In this document: positions 17,080 through 26,262 of the stretch, one piece after another
Layout: each line of letters begins with the position of its first letter
Position numbering within the stretch: position 1 is the first letter of the stretch
Origin: Hyphomicrobium_A sp963817485
Lineage (GTDB): Bacteria > Pseudomonadota > Alphaproteobacteria > Rhizobiales > Hyphomicrobiaceae
Direction: 5' to 3'
NCBI GenBank assembly: GCA_963817485.1
Contig: CAWFOR010000005.1
Span: 62,001 to 126,000, forward strand
Length of the DNA stretch: 64,000 bases
Made by a program: the position numbers and the translations under genes
The notes under the pieces: model-generated
Told to the model about the DNA's origin: nothing
Database searches by the model: none
What the model saw: the letters and a program-made list of their open reading frames with translations, nothing else

Positions 17080-18207
17080 ATGCACCGCGTCATGTATCGC
17101 GTCCTCGCCTTCCTCGCATCCGCCCTCCTCCTCGCACTCCCGGCCGCCGCGGAAAAGCGCGTCGCGCTCGTGATCGGCAACTCCGCCTACAAGGAGGTCG
17201 CGCAGCTTCCCAATCCGGTCAACGACGCCAACGAGATCTCCTCGGCGCTGAAGAGCGCCGGCTTCGACGTCATCCTCGGCGTCGACCTCGACAAGCGCGC
17301 GTTCGACACCAAGGTGCGCAATTTCGCCGACCTGCTCGAAGACGCCGACGCCGCCATCTTCTTCTACGCCGGGCACGGGCTGCAGGTGGCCGGGCGCAAC
17401 TACCTCATCCCCGTCGATGCGCATCTGCAGGGCGAGCGCGATCTCGACTTCGACGCCGTCAACCTCGACTTCATCATGAAGCAGATGGAGCTCGGCCGCG
17501 CGGATAAGACCAACATCGTGTTCCTCGACGCCTGCCGCGACAACCCGTTCTCGCAGAACCTCGCGCGCTCCATGGGGACGCGCTCGACCAGCATCGGCAA
17601 GGGCCTCGCGCAGGTCGACACGGGCGTCGGCACCTTCATCGCTTACTCGACCCAGCCCGGAAACGTCGCGCTCGACGGCAAGGGCAAGAACTCGCCATTC
17701 ACCGCGGCGCTCTCAAAGCACGTGCGCGAGCCGGGCCGCGACCTCACCTCGGTGATGATCGAGACGAGGAAGGACGTCTTGGCCGCGACCGCCGGCAAGC
17801 AGGTGCCGTGGGACCACTCGGCGCTGACGGGGGAGTTCTACTTCCAGCCGACCGAGGCGCAACGCTCGGCGGCGGTAAGCCCAGGCGCGAGCGCGGAGCC
17901 GGCAGCTGCGGCCGCTCAGCCGCGCAGCCCCGAGGAGACCGGCAACATCGTCGCGCTGGCGCAAGCGCGCGAACGCCTGCGTCAACTCGAGGAGGAGAAC
18001 CAGGCCGATCAGCAGAAGATCTTCGACAAACAGTACGAGACAGGCAGCTCCGAGAGCGCGACGTCGCGCAACAATATCTCCATGGAGATCGGCAAGATCC
18101 AGATGCAGATGGTACGGCGCGGCCAGGAGCAGAAGAAGCTCAGGGACGAGATCGCGACGCTGGAGCAGAAGCTGGGGCTGCCCGCCCAGCCGGCCGCGTC
18201 GAAGTAG
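17080..18207 (+). CDS. Secreted caspase-family (C14) peptidase with C-terminal coiled coil
   Basis: 375 residues from the ATG at 17080 (an upstream GTG at 17050 is possible). A signal peptide (ALLLALPAAAEK) precedes a complete caspase-fold domain: RVALVIGNSAY at the start, the catalytic His in FFYAGHGLQ (about 99) and the catalytic Cys in FLDACRDNPF (about 152). After an Ala-rich linker (about 275-300) comes a charged coiled coil (RERLRQLEEENQADQQKIF, then MQMVRRGQEQKKLRDEIATL). Bacterial caspase homologues cleave after basic residues in several studied cases. An exported form would act in the periplasm; its substrate is unknown. Confidence 0.88.
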   Translation: MHRVMYRVLAFLASALLLALPAAAEKRVALVIGNSAYKEVAQLPNPVNDANEISSALKSAGFDVILGVDLDKRAFDTKVRNFADLLEDADAAIFFYAGHGLQVAGRNYLIPVDAHLQGERDLDFDAVNLDFIMKQMELGRADKTNIVFLDACRDNPFSQNLARSMGTRSTSIGKGLAQVDTGVGTFIAYSTQPGNVALDGKGKNSPFTAALSKHVREPGRDLTSVMIETRKDVLAATAGKQVPWDHSALTGEFYFQPTEAQRSAAVSPGASAEPAAAAAQPRSPEETGNIVALAQARERLRQLEEENQADQQKIFDKQYETGSSESATSRNNISMEIGKIQMQMVRRGQEQKKLRDEIATLEQKLGLPAQPAASK

Positions 18208-18331
18208 GAGAAGCTTTCCCGGTGGGGCGCGGCCGCAGCTTGCGTCCCTGTTCCCTCGGTGACAGCGCCGGCGCTGCTGCGCTGGTAGCCCTAACCTGCC
18301 GGCACCTTCCGCCGGTTGGCAGGCGAGCGTC

Positions 18332-18544
18332 ATGCGTATCACGATCGACGAGCAGAGCCGGCTCGTGCACGCCCTCAAGGGCGCTGCAATGCTGACGCTC
18401 GCCTTGCCGCACGCCGAGACGCGCGCACAGCTCGAGGCCGCGGCTTGGGGCCTCGAGGCGGCGCTGGCCAACGCCAGCCTCGTCGTCGTCAACGGCGAGC
18501 CGATCACGCTGCGCGAGACCGCGGCATCCGCGAAAGCCAAATAG
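18332..18544 (+). CDS. Small hypothetical protein, 70 aa
   Basis: Starts at the ATG at 18332 (MRITIDEQSRLVHALKGAA) and ends with AASAKAK. It is a small Ala-rich soluble protein without known motif. Placement between two real genes and non-random amino acid use support it moderately. Nothing can be said about function. Confidence 0.45.
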   Translation: MRITIDEQSRLVHALKGAAMLTLALPHAETRAQLEAAAWGLEAALANASLVVVNGEPITLRETAASAKAK

Positions 18545-18583
18545 CCGCCCGCCTCAGTGCCCCAGCCTTTCGTGCCCCCGCCT

Positions 18584-18970
18584 TCAGTGCGAAGGCACGC
18601 GGCCGTTGATGTGGCCGTTCGCGTGAAAGTCTATGTCATTCTCGATATTGCTCGCCGCCTGGCGCCAGTCGCCCGGCCCGATGCGCTGCTGGAAGCCGGT
18701 GGCTGGCCGGGACCCGATCTCCTCGGTTGCCTGCGGGGCCCCGACCGGCGGCCGGAACATGCCGATGCCGATGGCGAGCCCCTGCAGCTCGCCGAGGATC
18801 TCCTCGCGGCGGATCTCGTGCTCCGTCGCAATCGAACGCACGTCGCGCAGGAGCTGCTGGTCGAGCCGGCTCAGCGCGTCGCCCAGCGCCTGCACCAGTG
18901 TCTGCTCGTCGCCGGCGATCTCGCTGAGGCGGACGCGCATTTCTTCGATGTGCTGCAACAGCTTCGTCAT
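18584..18970 (-). CDS. Conserved hypothetical coiled-coil protein
   Basis: 128 residues from the ATG at 18970, which follows a strong ribosome site (GGGGGGAGAAGG) directly. The first 75 residues form a long amphipathic helix (MRVRLSEIAGDEQTLVQALG, then RLDQQLLRDVRSIATEHEIR). A Pro-containing tail follows that ends in a polar segment (DIDFHANGHINGRV). It is likely cytosolic and oligomeric through the coiled coil. No domain of known activity recognised. Confidence 0.7.
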   Translation of the reverse strand: MTKLLQHIEEMRVRLSEIAGDEQTLVQALGDALSRLDQQLLRDVRSIATEHEIRREEILGELQGLAIGIGMFRPPVGAPQATEEIGSRPATGFQQRIGPGDWRQAASNIENDIDFHANGHINGRVPSH

Positions 18971-19186
18971 CCTTCTCCCCCCGGTCCGTGGTTTGCCCGA
19001 ATCAGTAAAGGTCATGACGCCATTGGTTTCCGCTCGAAATGCGGCACAAAGCGGAAAAATGCAACCCCCGCCGCAACTTGCATCGACAATGGCAGACTTG
19101 AGCATAGCGCGGCGAAGCATTTGCGCGTTGCCTGCGGTGAGGGCGAACGGCAATCTCACAGCGGGAGCGCACGGGGGGAGACATCA

Positions 19187-19702
19187 ATGTCCGCAGCAAG
19201 CACAGCCGGAGCGGTGACGCCGCCAATGGCAATGGCTCCGCGCTGGCCGCGGCTACTGCTCCTCGTCGCGGCCGCGATCGAGCTGATGAGCAACCTCCCC
19301 TCCGTCGCAGTCCTCTTTGGTGATACCGCACAGATGGCGGGCGCGATGATCATAGCGAAGATCGCGCTCGCTCCGCTGGTGGCGTTCGCCGCGCTGTTCT
19401 TCGCGGTGCGCGGGCCCGTCGCTTACGCGCTGCTGGCTTTTGCCGCGCTCATCCTGCTGACCTGGGCGAGCTTCCTGCCCGCGTTCCGGCTCAATCCTCC
19501 CACTCTGGAAAATGGCGCCTTTGGGCTGGCGTTCGCCGCCTATCAGCTCGTGCTGGCGCCACTGATTGCGGCGGGGGTGGTGGTGCTGGCGCTCTCGGGC
19601 AAGCGACCGGTGCTTGCCACGCTGCTCGCCGTGCTGCCGACTTTCCTCGGCGTGGCGGCCACGATCGCCTTCGGCATCGGCGTCGCCATCTACGGTTTCT
19701 AG
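19187..19702 (+). CDS. Small integral membrane protein, four helices
   Basis: 171 residues from the ATG at 19187, preceded by GGGGGAGA. A 20-residue Ala/Pro-rich N-terminus is followed by about four hydrophobic helices (LLLLVAAAIELM, ALAPLVAFAALFFAV, YALLAFAALILLTWA, PLIAAGVVVLAL and a final VAATIAFGIGVAIYGF). No catalytic or transport motif is visible. It converges with rimO, only two bases between the stop codons. Confidence 0.7.
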   Translation: MSAASTAGAVTPPMAMAPRWPRLLLLVAAAIELMSNLPSVAVLFGDTAQMAGAMIIAKIALAPLVAFAALFFAVRGPVAYALLAFAALILLTWASFLPAFRLNPPTLENGAFGLAFAAYQLVLAPLIAAGVVVLALSGKRPVLATLLAVLPTFLGVAATIAFGIGVAIYGF

Positions 19703-19703
19703 C

Positions 19704-21086
19704 CTAGCCGCGCTCGGCCCACAGGTCGTACTCGTCGGCGTGGGCGACGCGGGCCTTCAGGATGTCTCCCGGCTTCACGTCGGTGTCGCCATTGAGGAAC
19801 ACAGAGCCGTCGATCTCGGGCGCATCCCACTGGGAGCGGCCGAGGGCGCCCTCCTCGTCGACCTCGTCGATGATCACGTCGATCTCGCGGCCGACGAAGC
19901 CTGCAAGCCGTTCCGCGCTCACCTCCTGGGCGACCGCCATGAAGCGGTGCCAGCGCTCGTCCTTCACCTCGTCCGGCACCGCGCCGGGAAGATCGTTGGC
20001 TTTGGCCCCCTCGACCGGCTCGTAGCGGAAGCAGCCGACGCGCGAAAGCTTCGCCTCGCGCAGCCAGTCGAGCAGCAGCACAAAGTCCGCTTCCGTCTCA
20101 CCGGGAAAGCCGACGATGAAGGTCGAGCGGATGGCGAGGTCGGGGCACATGGTGCGCCAGCGCGCGAGCCGCTCCAGCGTCTTCTCCCCCGCGGCGGGAC
20201 GGCGCATGGCCTTCAGCACAGCGGGCGAAGCGTGCTGGAAGGGGATGTCGAGGTAGGGGAGGATCTTGCCCTCGGCCATCAGCGGGATGACGCCGTCGAC
20301 GTGCGGATAGGGATAGACGTAGTGCAGCCGCACCCAGGCGCCGAGCTCACCCAGCGCCGTGCAGAGATCGAGGAAGCGGGCCGGCAGACCCGCGCCCTTC
20401 CACGGGCTCTCCGCATATTTGAGATCGAGACCGTAAGCGCTCGTGTCCTGGCTGATGACGAGCAGCTCCTTTACGCCCGCTTTCACCAGGCGCTCCGCTT
20501 CCGTCATCACGTGCGAGGCGGGCCGGCTGACGAGATCGCCGCGCAGATGCGGAATGATGCAGAAGGAGCAGCGGTTGTTGCAGCCCTCGGAGATCTTCAG
20601 GTAGGCGTAGTGGCGCGGGGTGAGGCGCAGGCCCTCGGGTGGAACGAGGTCGACGAACGGGTCGTGCAGCGGCGGCACCACGTCGTGTACGGCGGCGACG
20701 ACCTGCTCGTACTGATGCGGACCGGTGACGGCCAGCACGTCCGGGTGCTCGGCACGGATGCGCGCCTCCTCCACCCCGAGACAGCCCGTCACGATGACGC
20801 GACCGTTCTCCGCAATCGCCTCGCCGATGGCCGCAAGGCTCTCGGCCTTGGCTGAATCGAGAAAGCCGCAGGTGTTGACCACGACGACGTCGGCGCCGGC
20901 GTAGTCGGGGGCGACCTGATAGCCTTCGGCGCGCAACTTCGTCAGGATGCGCTCGCTATCGACGAGGGCCTTGGGGCAACCGAGCGAGACGAAGCCGACA
21001 GTCGGCGCCGTCGTGCGCTTGGTGGCTACCTTGGGGGCGGCCGGCGCCTTGGATCTGGGGGCCTTCGACTTCTGCGCGATGCTCAT
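19704..21086 (-). CDS. rimO: Ribosomal protein S12 methylthiotransferase RimO
   Basis: 460 residues. An N-terminal methylthiotransferase domain has the three cluster cysteines in SLGCPKALVDSE, NTCGFLDSA and TGCLGVEEA. The radical-SAM core has CNNRCSFC, and the C-terminal TRAM domain ends with DILKARVAHADEYDLW. The combination and the GFVSLGCPKALVDSE start identify RimO, which adds a methylthio group to an aspartate of ribosomal protein S12. A 28-residue Lys/Ala/Pro-rich N-terminal extension (KAPRSKAPAAPKVATK) is longer than usual. Confidence 0.96.
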   Translation of the reverse strand: MSIAQKSKAPRSKAPAAPKVATKRTTAPTVGFVSLGCPKALVDSERILTKLRAEGYQVAPDYAGADVVVVNTCGFLDSAKAESLAAIGEAIAENGRVIVTGCLGVEEARIRAEHPDVLAVTGPHQYEQVVAAVHDVVPPLHDPFVDLVPPEGLRLTPRHYAYLKISEGCNNRCSFCIIPHLRGDLVSRPASHVMTEAERLVKAGVKELLVISQDTSAYGLDLKYAESPWKGAGLPARFLDLCTALGELGAWVRLHYVYPYPHVDGVIPLMAEGKILPYLDIPFQHASPAVLKAMRRPAAGEKTLERLARWRTMCPDLAIRSTFIVGFPGETEADFVLLLDWLREAKLSRVGCFRYEPVEGAKANDLPGAVPDEVKDERWHRFMAVAQEVSAERLAGFVGREIDVIIDEVDEEGALGRSQWDAPEIDGSVFLNGDTDVKPGDILKARVAHADEYDLWAERG

Positions 21087-21318
21087 GGCCGGCGCTCTAG
21101 CACGAGGCGGCGGCTAGAGCGAGCCCGGCGCGCCGGGGCGCCTGTGTCGCGCGGTGGGACCGATCCGCACCACATCGCGCTGGCCTCGGGCTGGGCCATT
21201 GCACGGCCGCCGGCTTACCGTCCATGATGGCTACGGGAGTAATTCTTACGGCCCATCATCCTCAACCGGCCGCGCAAGGCGCATCGGGCAGGAGCTGCGG
21301 CCAACGGAAACGTGGCGC

Positions 21319-21969
21319 ATGCGAGTTCTCGTCATCGACGATCATCCGGTGGTGGTCCAGGGCTGCCGCCAGCTTCTCGAGGGGATGGACGTCCGCGAGG
21401 TCCTCGCCGCGGCCCGGCTCGCCGAGGGCTTCCGCCTCTATCGGCGGCGGCGCCCGGACATCATCATCACCGACCTGTCGATCAACCGTCACGAGCTCGC
21501 CGGTCTCGCGTTCATCCGCCGCGTGCGCCTGTTCGACATCCGCACGCCCATCCTCGTGCTCACCATGCACGACGATCCCGTCGTCGCCGGACGTGCGCTC
21601 GAGGCCGGCGCCAACGGCTACCTCCTGAAGGACATCGCAGCCGAGGAGCTTGCCGCGGCGATCCGCGAGCTGCGCGAGGGGCGCGTCTACGTCAGCCGCG
21701 CACTCGCAGGTCGCGTCGCCGTCACCGAGGAGCCTAGCAGCGCAAGCCCGCTCGCGGCCATGACGCGGCGCGAGTTGCAGACACTGTCGCGTCTCGCCGA
21801 AGGCAAGCCCTACGGCACCATCGCGGACGAGCTCAGCGTCAGCTACAAGACCGTGGTCAATACCTGCGCGCAGCTCAAGTCGAAGCTCGGCGCGCGCACG
21901 CTGCCCGAGCTGACGCGGATCGCCATCCGGCACTTGCCGGCGGCTGCCGGCAAGGCCGAAGCGTCCTGA
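21319..21969 (+). CDS. NarL/FixJ-family response regulator
   Basis: 216 residues from the ATG at 21319. The receiver domain shows MRVLVIDDHPVVVQG with the acidic pair, the phosphorylatable Asp in IIITDLSIN, the Thr in LVLTMHDD and the Lys in YLLKD. The C-terminal LuxR-type helix-turn-helix reads TRRELQTLSRLAEGKPYGTI, then SVSYKTVVNTCAQLKSKLG. No histidine kinase gene adjoins it, so it is an orphan regulator. It converges with the EboA-like gene, nine bases between the stop codons. Confidence 0.93.
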   Translation: MRVLVIDDHPVVVQGCRQLLEGMDVREVLAAARLAEGFRLYRRRRPDIIITDLSINRHELAGLAFIRRVRLFDIRTPILVLTMHDDPVVAGRALEAGANGYLLKDIAAEELAAAIRELREGRVYVSRALAGRVAVTEEPSSASPLAAMTRRELQTLSRLAEGKPYGTIADELSVSYKTVVNTCAQLKSKLGARTLPELTRIAIRHLPAAAGKAEAS

Positions 21970-21978
21970 GGGCGAGCT

Positions 21979-22659
21979 TCAACCGACGCGATCCCACCAC
22001 AGGCGCCCATGCCGGATCTCGTGCCACAGCATCGGCACGGTCTCGAGCGCGGTGAGCGCTTCGGGTGTCGGGCATTCGGAGAGAGCGATAGCAGCCGCCA
22101 TGCGCGTCTTGGCTCCGCCGGAGCGAAACGCGCGCAGCAGCTCGCCGAAGTGCTCGTCGGCAGCAAACGGACCGATGCAGCGCCACACTTCCGGGTCGAT
22201 GGAGCGATGCGCCGCGCGACGCTCGTGCACGAAGGCGACGAGCCTGTCGGCGAGATCGGGGTTGCGCCGGTCGTCCAGGCCTTCGATCGGTGAAAGCCGG
22301 CAACCGAGCCGAAGGGCGCGCACGATCATCTCGTTCCAGAGCGCGTCGTCGAAGTGTGCGGCGGGATAGGGATTGTCGTGGGCCAGCGCCTCGAAAACGG
22401 CGCGCGGCGCCGAGCGGACGGCTTGCCCGGCAATGGCGAGCAGAGAGCCCGGGTCCGGATAGAGCGATAGCCCGCGGAAGGTCGCGATCTGCTCGGCGGC
22501 CGATCCTTGGCGCATGACGGAGGCAATGCGCGCGGCTAACGGCACCTCACGGCCATCGGAGGCCGAAATCATGGACGGGGCGTGGATTTGGGCTTCGTGA
22601 GCCTCGCCCCCATACGCACGGGACGTGGACGAATTGGACAGTACAGTTGACGTTTCCAT
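21979..22659 (-). CDS. EboA-domain-like protein
   Basis: 226 residues from the ATG at 22659, preceded by GAGGGGAAG. The stretches FRGLSLYPDP, DDALWNEMIVRALRLG, SPIEGLDDRRNPDLADRLV and VAFVHERRAAHRSIDPEVWR follow the order and wording I associate with EboA-domain proteins. Those are encoded in ebo/EDB clusters linked to export of secondary-metabolite precursors. None of the other ebo genes is present here, so the usual cluster context is missing. Family assignment is from memory of conserved blocks and should be treated as probable only. Confidence 0.6.
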   Translation of the reverse strand: METSTVLSNSSTSRAYGGEAHEAQIHAPSMISASDGREVPLAARIASVMRQGSAAEQIATFRGLSLYPDPGSLLAIAGQAVRSAPRAVFEALAHDNPYPAAHFDDALWNEMIVRALRLGCRLSPIEGLDDRRNPDLADRLVAFVHERRAAHRSIDPEVWRCIGPFAADEHFGELLRAFRSGGAKTRMAAAIALSECPTPEALTALETVPMLWHEIRHGRLWWDRVG

Positions 22660-23350
22660 AAGCACTTCCCCTCGGGTACGCGGGTACGGCATCGCGACGG
22701 GCGATGCTTCCAACTAGAAGGTCACCGAACGACGTAAGAGGTTGGGTGTTCTGGGCCGTTCCCGAAAAAACGCGCCACCGAAAGCCATGGAATTTGTGCG
22801 GGAATGGAGAAACGAGACGAATATGTCTCGCTTTGCCATTTGCCAAGGCTTATCGAACGCGAAAATCGCGGAAATGCCACCCGGAAACTCCCCCTCCCCA
22901 ACCTGCCCGGTGGCGCTCTCATTTTTGATCTTTTTCGGCGGCGTGAAGACCAAGGATCACACCGCCAAACGATTGAGAGCACCACACAGCGCAACGTCCA
23001 TGATGCGGGCCTACGCCGCAAAATCAACGCAAAACGCGCATATTGTGGCGTTCTGGGAGCAGCCCGGGGCGGTCTGGGAAGAACCGTAGGGGTGCCTCGG
23101 GAATAAGTGGCAATTTTTTCCCGGGCTTTGTGCTTTTCCGCATCGACTCAAGTGTAACAATGTTTCAATTGTGCCACAAGCCCGCGCCGAGCGCTGCCCA
23201 CATATCGTTCACAACTCTGAAAACGCCCGCGCAAATTGCGCAATTGGCGGCGAAACTCGCCAGGAAAATCCTGCAATTTCGATAAGTATGAAATGGCGAC
23301 GGCCGCGGGTGGAGGATCCCCGCGGCCGATCACGACTGCAACAGTGCCGC
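22660..23350. other. Long intergenic stretch with no recognised gene
   Basis: About 690 bases between two leftward genes. Short open frames on both strands lack credible composition. An imperfect inverted repeat (CGGGAA near 23097 with TTCCCGGG near 23117-23124) is present. The stretch probably holds the promoter of the EboA-like gene at its left end. Confidence 0.4.
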
Positions 23351-23476
23351 TCAGCGGCCGTAGCTGTTGCCGCCGAAGTTGCCGTGCACCGACAGGCTGC
23401 CGTCGGCGAGGACGGGGGCAGCGCCGGTGGCGACCGCGGAAACGGCGAGCAGGGTGGCGAGGATGAGGGTCTTCAT
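23351..23476 (-). CDS. Putative secreted micropeptide, 41 aa
   Basis: The reverse strand from the ATG at 23476 to a TGA at 23351 encodes 41 residues. AGGAGA lies six to eight bases upstream. The product is a near-perfect signal peptide (MKTLILATLLAVSAVATGAA, cleavage near VLA-DG). A mature part of only about 15 residues follows, rich in Gly, Ser and Asn and ending NFGGNSYGR. It is too short for standard gene calls. Function unknown; it could be a tiny periplasmic or envelope peptide. Confidence 0.55.
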   Translation of the reverse strand: MKTLILATLLAVSAVATGAAPVLADGSLSVHGNFGGNSYGR

Positions 23477-23714
23477 GGGTCTTCTCCTGTTTGGGTCCGG
23501 GGGTTGAGCTTCAAAACGTGAGCGTCTGGCGGATCGGCTGGTCTGCTATCGGCCAGCGCTTCCGGGGCTCGTTATGCCCCTGCCGGCGGCCGAGCTGAAA
23601 TATCGGTTGCCTCTGGAATCCATGCTCCGGCGCTATGATTGACGGATGCGACCGCGACCCCCACAAGGACGGGCTCCGCCGTCACCCTCAGTCCTCCTCC
23701 GCAATCGCCCGCTC

Positions 23715-25529
23715 ATGCCGCCCCTTCTCCAGCTCAGCGATGTCGCGCTCACGTTCGGCTCAGCGCCGCTGCTCGATGGCGTCGAGCTTTCCGTCTCGGC
23801 AGGCGAGCGCGTGTGCCTTGTCGGGCGCAACGGCTCGGGCAAGTCGACGCTCCTGAAGATCGCGGCCGGACTGATCGAGCCCGATCACGGCAGCCGCTTC
23901 GTGCAGCCAGGGGCGTCCGTCCGCTACCTGGCGCAGGAGCCCGACCTCTCCGAGTACGCGACGACGCTCGCCTACGTCGAGGCTGGGCTCGGCGCGACCG
24001 ACGGTGCGCACCGGGCGCTCCAACTCCTGCAACAGCTTGGCCTCACGGGCGACGAGAACCCCGCGCGGCTTTCGGGCGGCGAGGCGCGCCGCGCCGCGCT
24101 CGCGCACGTGCTGGCGCCTGCGCCGGACATCCTGCTGCTCGACGAGCCGACGAACCACCTCGACCTGCCGGCGATCGAGTGGCTCGAAGCAACGCTCGCT
24201 GCCCAGCGCGGCGCGCTCGTCCTCATCAGCCACGACCGCCGCTTCCTCGAGAACCTGACGCGCACGACCGTCTGGCTCGATCGCGGCAAGGCCCGCCGCA
24301 TCGAGCTCGGCTTTGGCGAGTTCGAGGCGTGGCGCGACGAGAAGCTCGCCGAAGAGGAGATGCAGCAGCACAAGCTCGACCGCAAGATCGTCGCCGAGGA
24401 GCACTGGGTGCGTTACGGCGTCACCGCGCGGCGCAAGCGCAACGTGCGGCGCATGGCGGAGCTGCGCGCACTACGCCAGAAGCGGCGCGACTATCGCGGC
24501 GCCACGGGCAGCGCGACGATCGAGGCCGCGCAGGCGGAGAAATCGGGTGCGCTCGTCATCGATGCGAAAGCGATCTCGAAATCGTTCGGGACGCGCAAGA
24601 TCGTCGACGATTTTTCTGGCCGCGTGATGCGCGGCGACCGGATCGGCATCGTCGGCCCCAACGGCAGCGGCAAGACCACGCTCGTCGGCATCCTCACCGG
24701 CACACTCGCGCCGGACGCCGGCGAGGTGCGCCTCGGCGCCCGCATCGAGATGGCGACGCTGGAGCAGGGTCGTGACAGCCTCGACCCCAACTGGACGCTG
24801 CGCGAGGCGCTGACCGGCGGGCGCGGCGATCACGTCGACGTCGGCGGAAAGGCGAAACACGTCGTCGCCTACATGAAGGATTTCCTGTTCGAGGGCGAGC
24901 AGGCGAGGACGCCGTTGCGCGTGCTTTCGGGCGGAGAGCGCGGGCGGCTGATGCTGGCGCGCGCGCTCGCCAAGCCCTCGAACGTGCTGGTGCTCGACGA
25001 GCCGACCAACGACCTCGACATGGAGACGCTCGACGTGCTCGAGGAGATGCTCGCCGACTATCCCGGCACGGTGCTCTTGATCAGCCACGACCGCGACTTC
25101 CTCGACCGCGTCGTGCATGCCGTCATCGTGCCCGCTGGCGACGGGCACTGGACCGAGTATCCCGGCGGGTACACCGATATGCTGGCCCAGCGCGGCGGCG
25201 GCGTCTTGTCTGCGCGCGCTGTCTCAAAGGCAAAGGCAGAGAGCAGGGCGCAGGCAGCCGAGCCGCCGCGCGCCGCGAAGCCCGCCAAGCGGCGCTTGAG
25301 CTTTCACGAAAAGCACGCGCTCGAGACGCTGCCGGGCGAGATCGGCAAGCTGCAGGCAAAAGTGCAGGCGCTGCAAAAGACCTTCGACGACCCGGAACTT
25401 TACGCGCGCGACCCCAAGCTGTTTACCGAGACTTCCACTCAGCTCGCCGCCGCGCATGCCGAGCTCGCTGCGGCGGAGGAGAAGTGGCTGGAGCTCGAGA
25501 TCTTGCGCGAGGAGGTCGAGGGCGGCTGA
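23715..25529 (+). CDS. ABC-F ATPase, Uup-like
   Basis: 604 residues from the ATG at 23715 (MPPLLQLSDVALTFG). Two ABC domains are present without membrane segments. The first has GRNGSGKST, LSGGEARRAAL and LLLDEPTNHLD; the second has GPNGSGKTT, LSGGERGRLML and VLDEPTNDLD. The interdomain linker is charged, and the C-terminal 80 residues form a coiled coil (LPGEIGKLQAKVQALQK), the mark of Uup rather than EttA. ABC-F proteins act on ribosomes, and Uup is also linked to DNA-structure stability. The first 23 codons of the longer frame look non-native, hence the chosen start. Confidence 0.93.
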   Translation: MPPLLQLSDVALTFGSAPLLDGVELSVSAGERVCLVGRNGSGKSTLLKIAAGLIEPDHGSRFVQPGASVRYLAQEPDLSEYATTLAYVEAGLGATDGAHRALQLLQQLGLTGDENPARLSGGEARRAALAHVLAPAPDILLLDEPTNHLDLPAIEWLEATLAAQRGALVLISHDRRFLENLTRTTVWLDRGKARRIELGFGEFEAWRDEKLAEEEMQQHKLDRKIVAEEHWVRYGVTARRKRNVRRMAELRALRQKRRDYRGATGSATIEAAQAEKSGALVIDAKAISKSFGTRKIVDDFSGRVMRGDRIGIVGPNGSGKTTLVGILTGTLAPDAGEVRLGARIEMATLEQGRDSLDPNWTLREALTGGRGDHVDVGGKAKHVVAYMKDFLFEGEQARTPLRVLSGGERGRLMLARALAKPSNVLVLDEPTNDLDMETLDVLEEMLADYPGTVLLISHDRDFLDRVVHAVIVPAGDGHWTEYPGGYTDMLAQRGGGVLSARAVSKAKAESRAQAAEPPRAAKPAKRRLSFHEKHALETLPGEIGKLQAKVQALQKTFDDPELYARDPKLFTETSTQLAAAHAELAAAEEKWLELEILREEVEGG

Positions 25530-25562
25530 CGCGCGCCTGCACGGGGGACACGGCCGCCGCGG

Positions 25563-26262
25563 TCACCGGGCGATCGTCGCTGCCGTCTGTCCGAACAATA
25601 TCTTCTTTGCCTCCTCGGACATCAACTGGCTCTCGTTGATAAGCCGCGCGCGCTCGTAGGCGCGCTTAACGGCGGGCCGCTCGCGCATCGTCTCGAACCA
25701 GCGGCGCAGATGCGGGAAGTCGTCGAGGCTTCTGCTGCTGCGCCTTGTGCGGCACGATCCACGGATAGCTTGCCATGTCGGCGATCGAGTAATCGCCGGC
25801 GATGAACGTGCGGTCGGCGAGGCGCTTGTTGAGCACGCCGTAGAGGCGATTGGTCTCTTTCACGTAGCGCTCCGTCGCATAGGGGATGCGCTCGGGCGCG
25901 TACTGCGAGAAGTGGTGGTTCTGCCCGGCCATGGGGCCGAGGCCTGCCATCTGCCAGAACAGCCATTCCATAACCTCAAACCTCCCCCGCACGTCGGAGG
26001 GGAGGAACTTGCCGGTCTTCTCCGCGAGGTAGGTCAGGATGGCGCCCAACTCGAAGACGCTGATCGGTGCGCCGCCGTCGGCGGGCGCGGTATCGAGGAT
26101 TGCGGGAATGCGGTTGTTGGGAGAAAGCGCGAGGAAGTCCGGCTTGAACTGATCGCCTTTACCGATATTCACCGGGTGGATGCGGTAGGGCACGCCCGCC
26201 TCCTCGAGGAAGATCGTGACCTTGTGGCCGTTGGGTGTGGTCCAATAATAGAGTTCGATCAT
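25563..26262 (-). CDS. YfcG/Ure2p-like (Nu-class) glutathione transferase, with one apparent frameshift
   Basis: The N-terminal part (MIELYYWTTPNGHKVTIFLE, then SPNNRIPAILD and GLGPMAGQNHHF) matches YfcG-type glutathione disulfide-bond reductases closely. The frame breaks near 25735: removing one base restores PHKAQQQ followed by SLDDFPHLRRWFETMRERP and a normal C-terminus ending at 25563, giving about 232 residues. Read literally, the protein ends early at 25666 with an unrelated tail. Since everything else is intact, a sequencing insertion is likelier than a pseudogene. No operon partner. Confidence 0.88.

Noticed and set aside
19566..20855. 429-codon rightward open frame opposite rimO
   Set aside because: Antisense shadow in GC-rich DNA; rimO on the other strand has all its cluster motifs.
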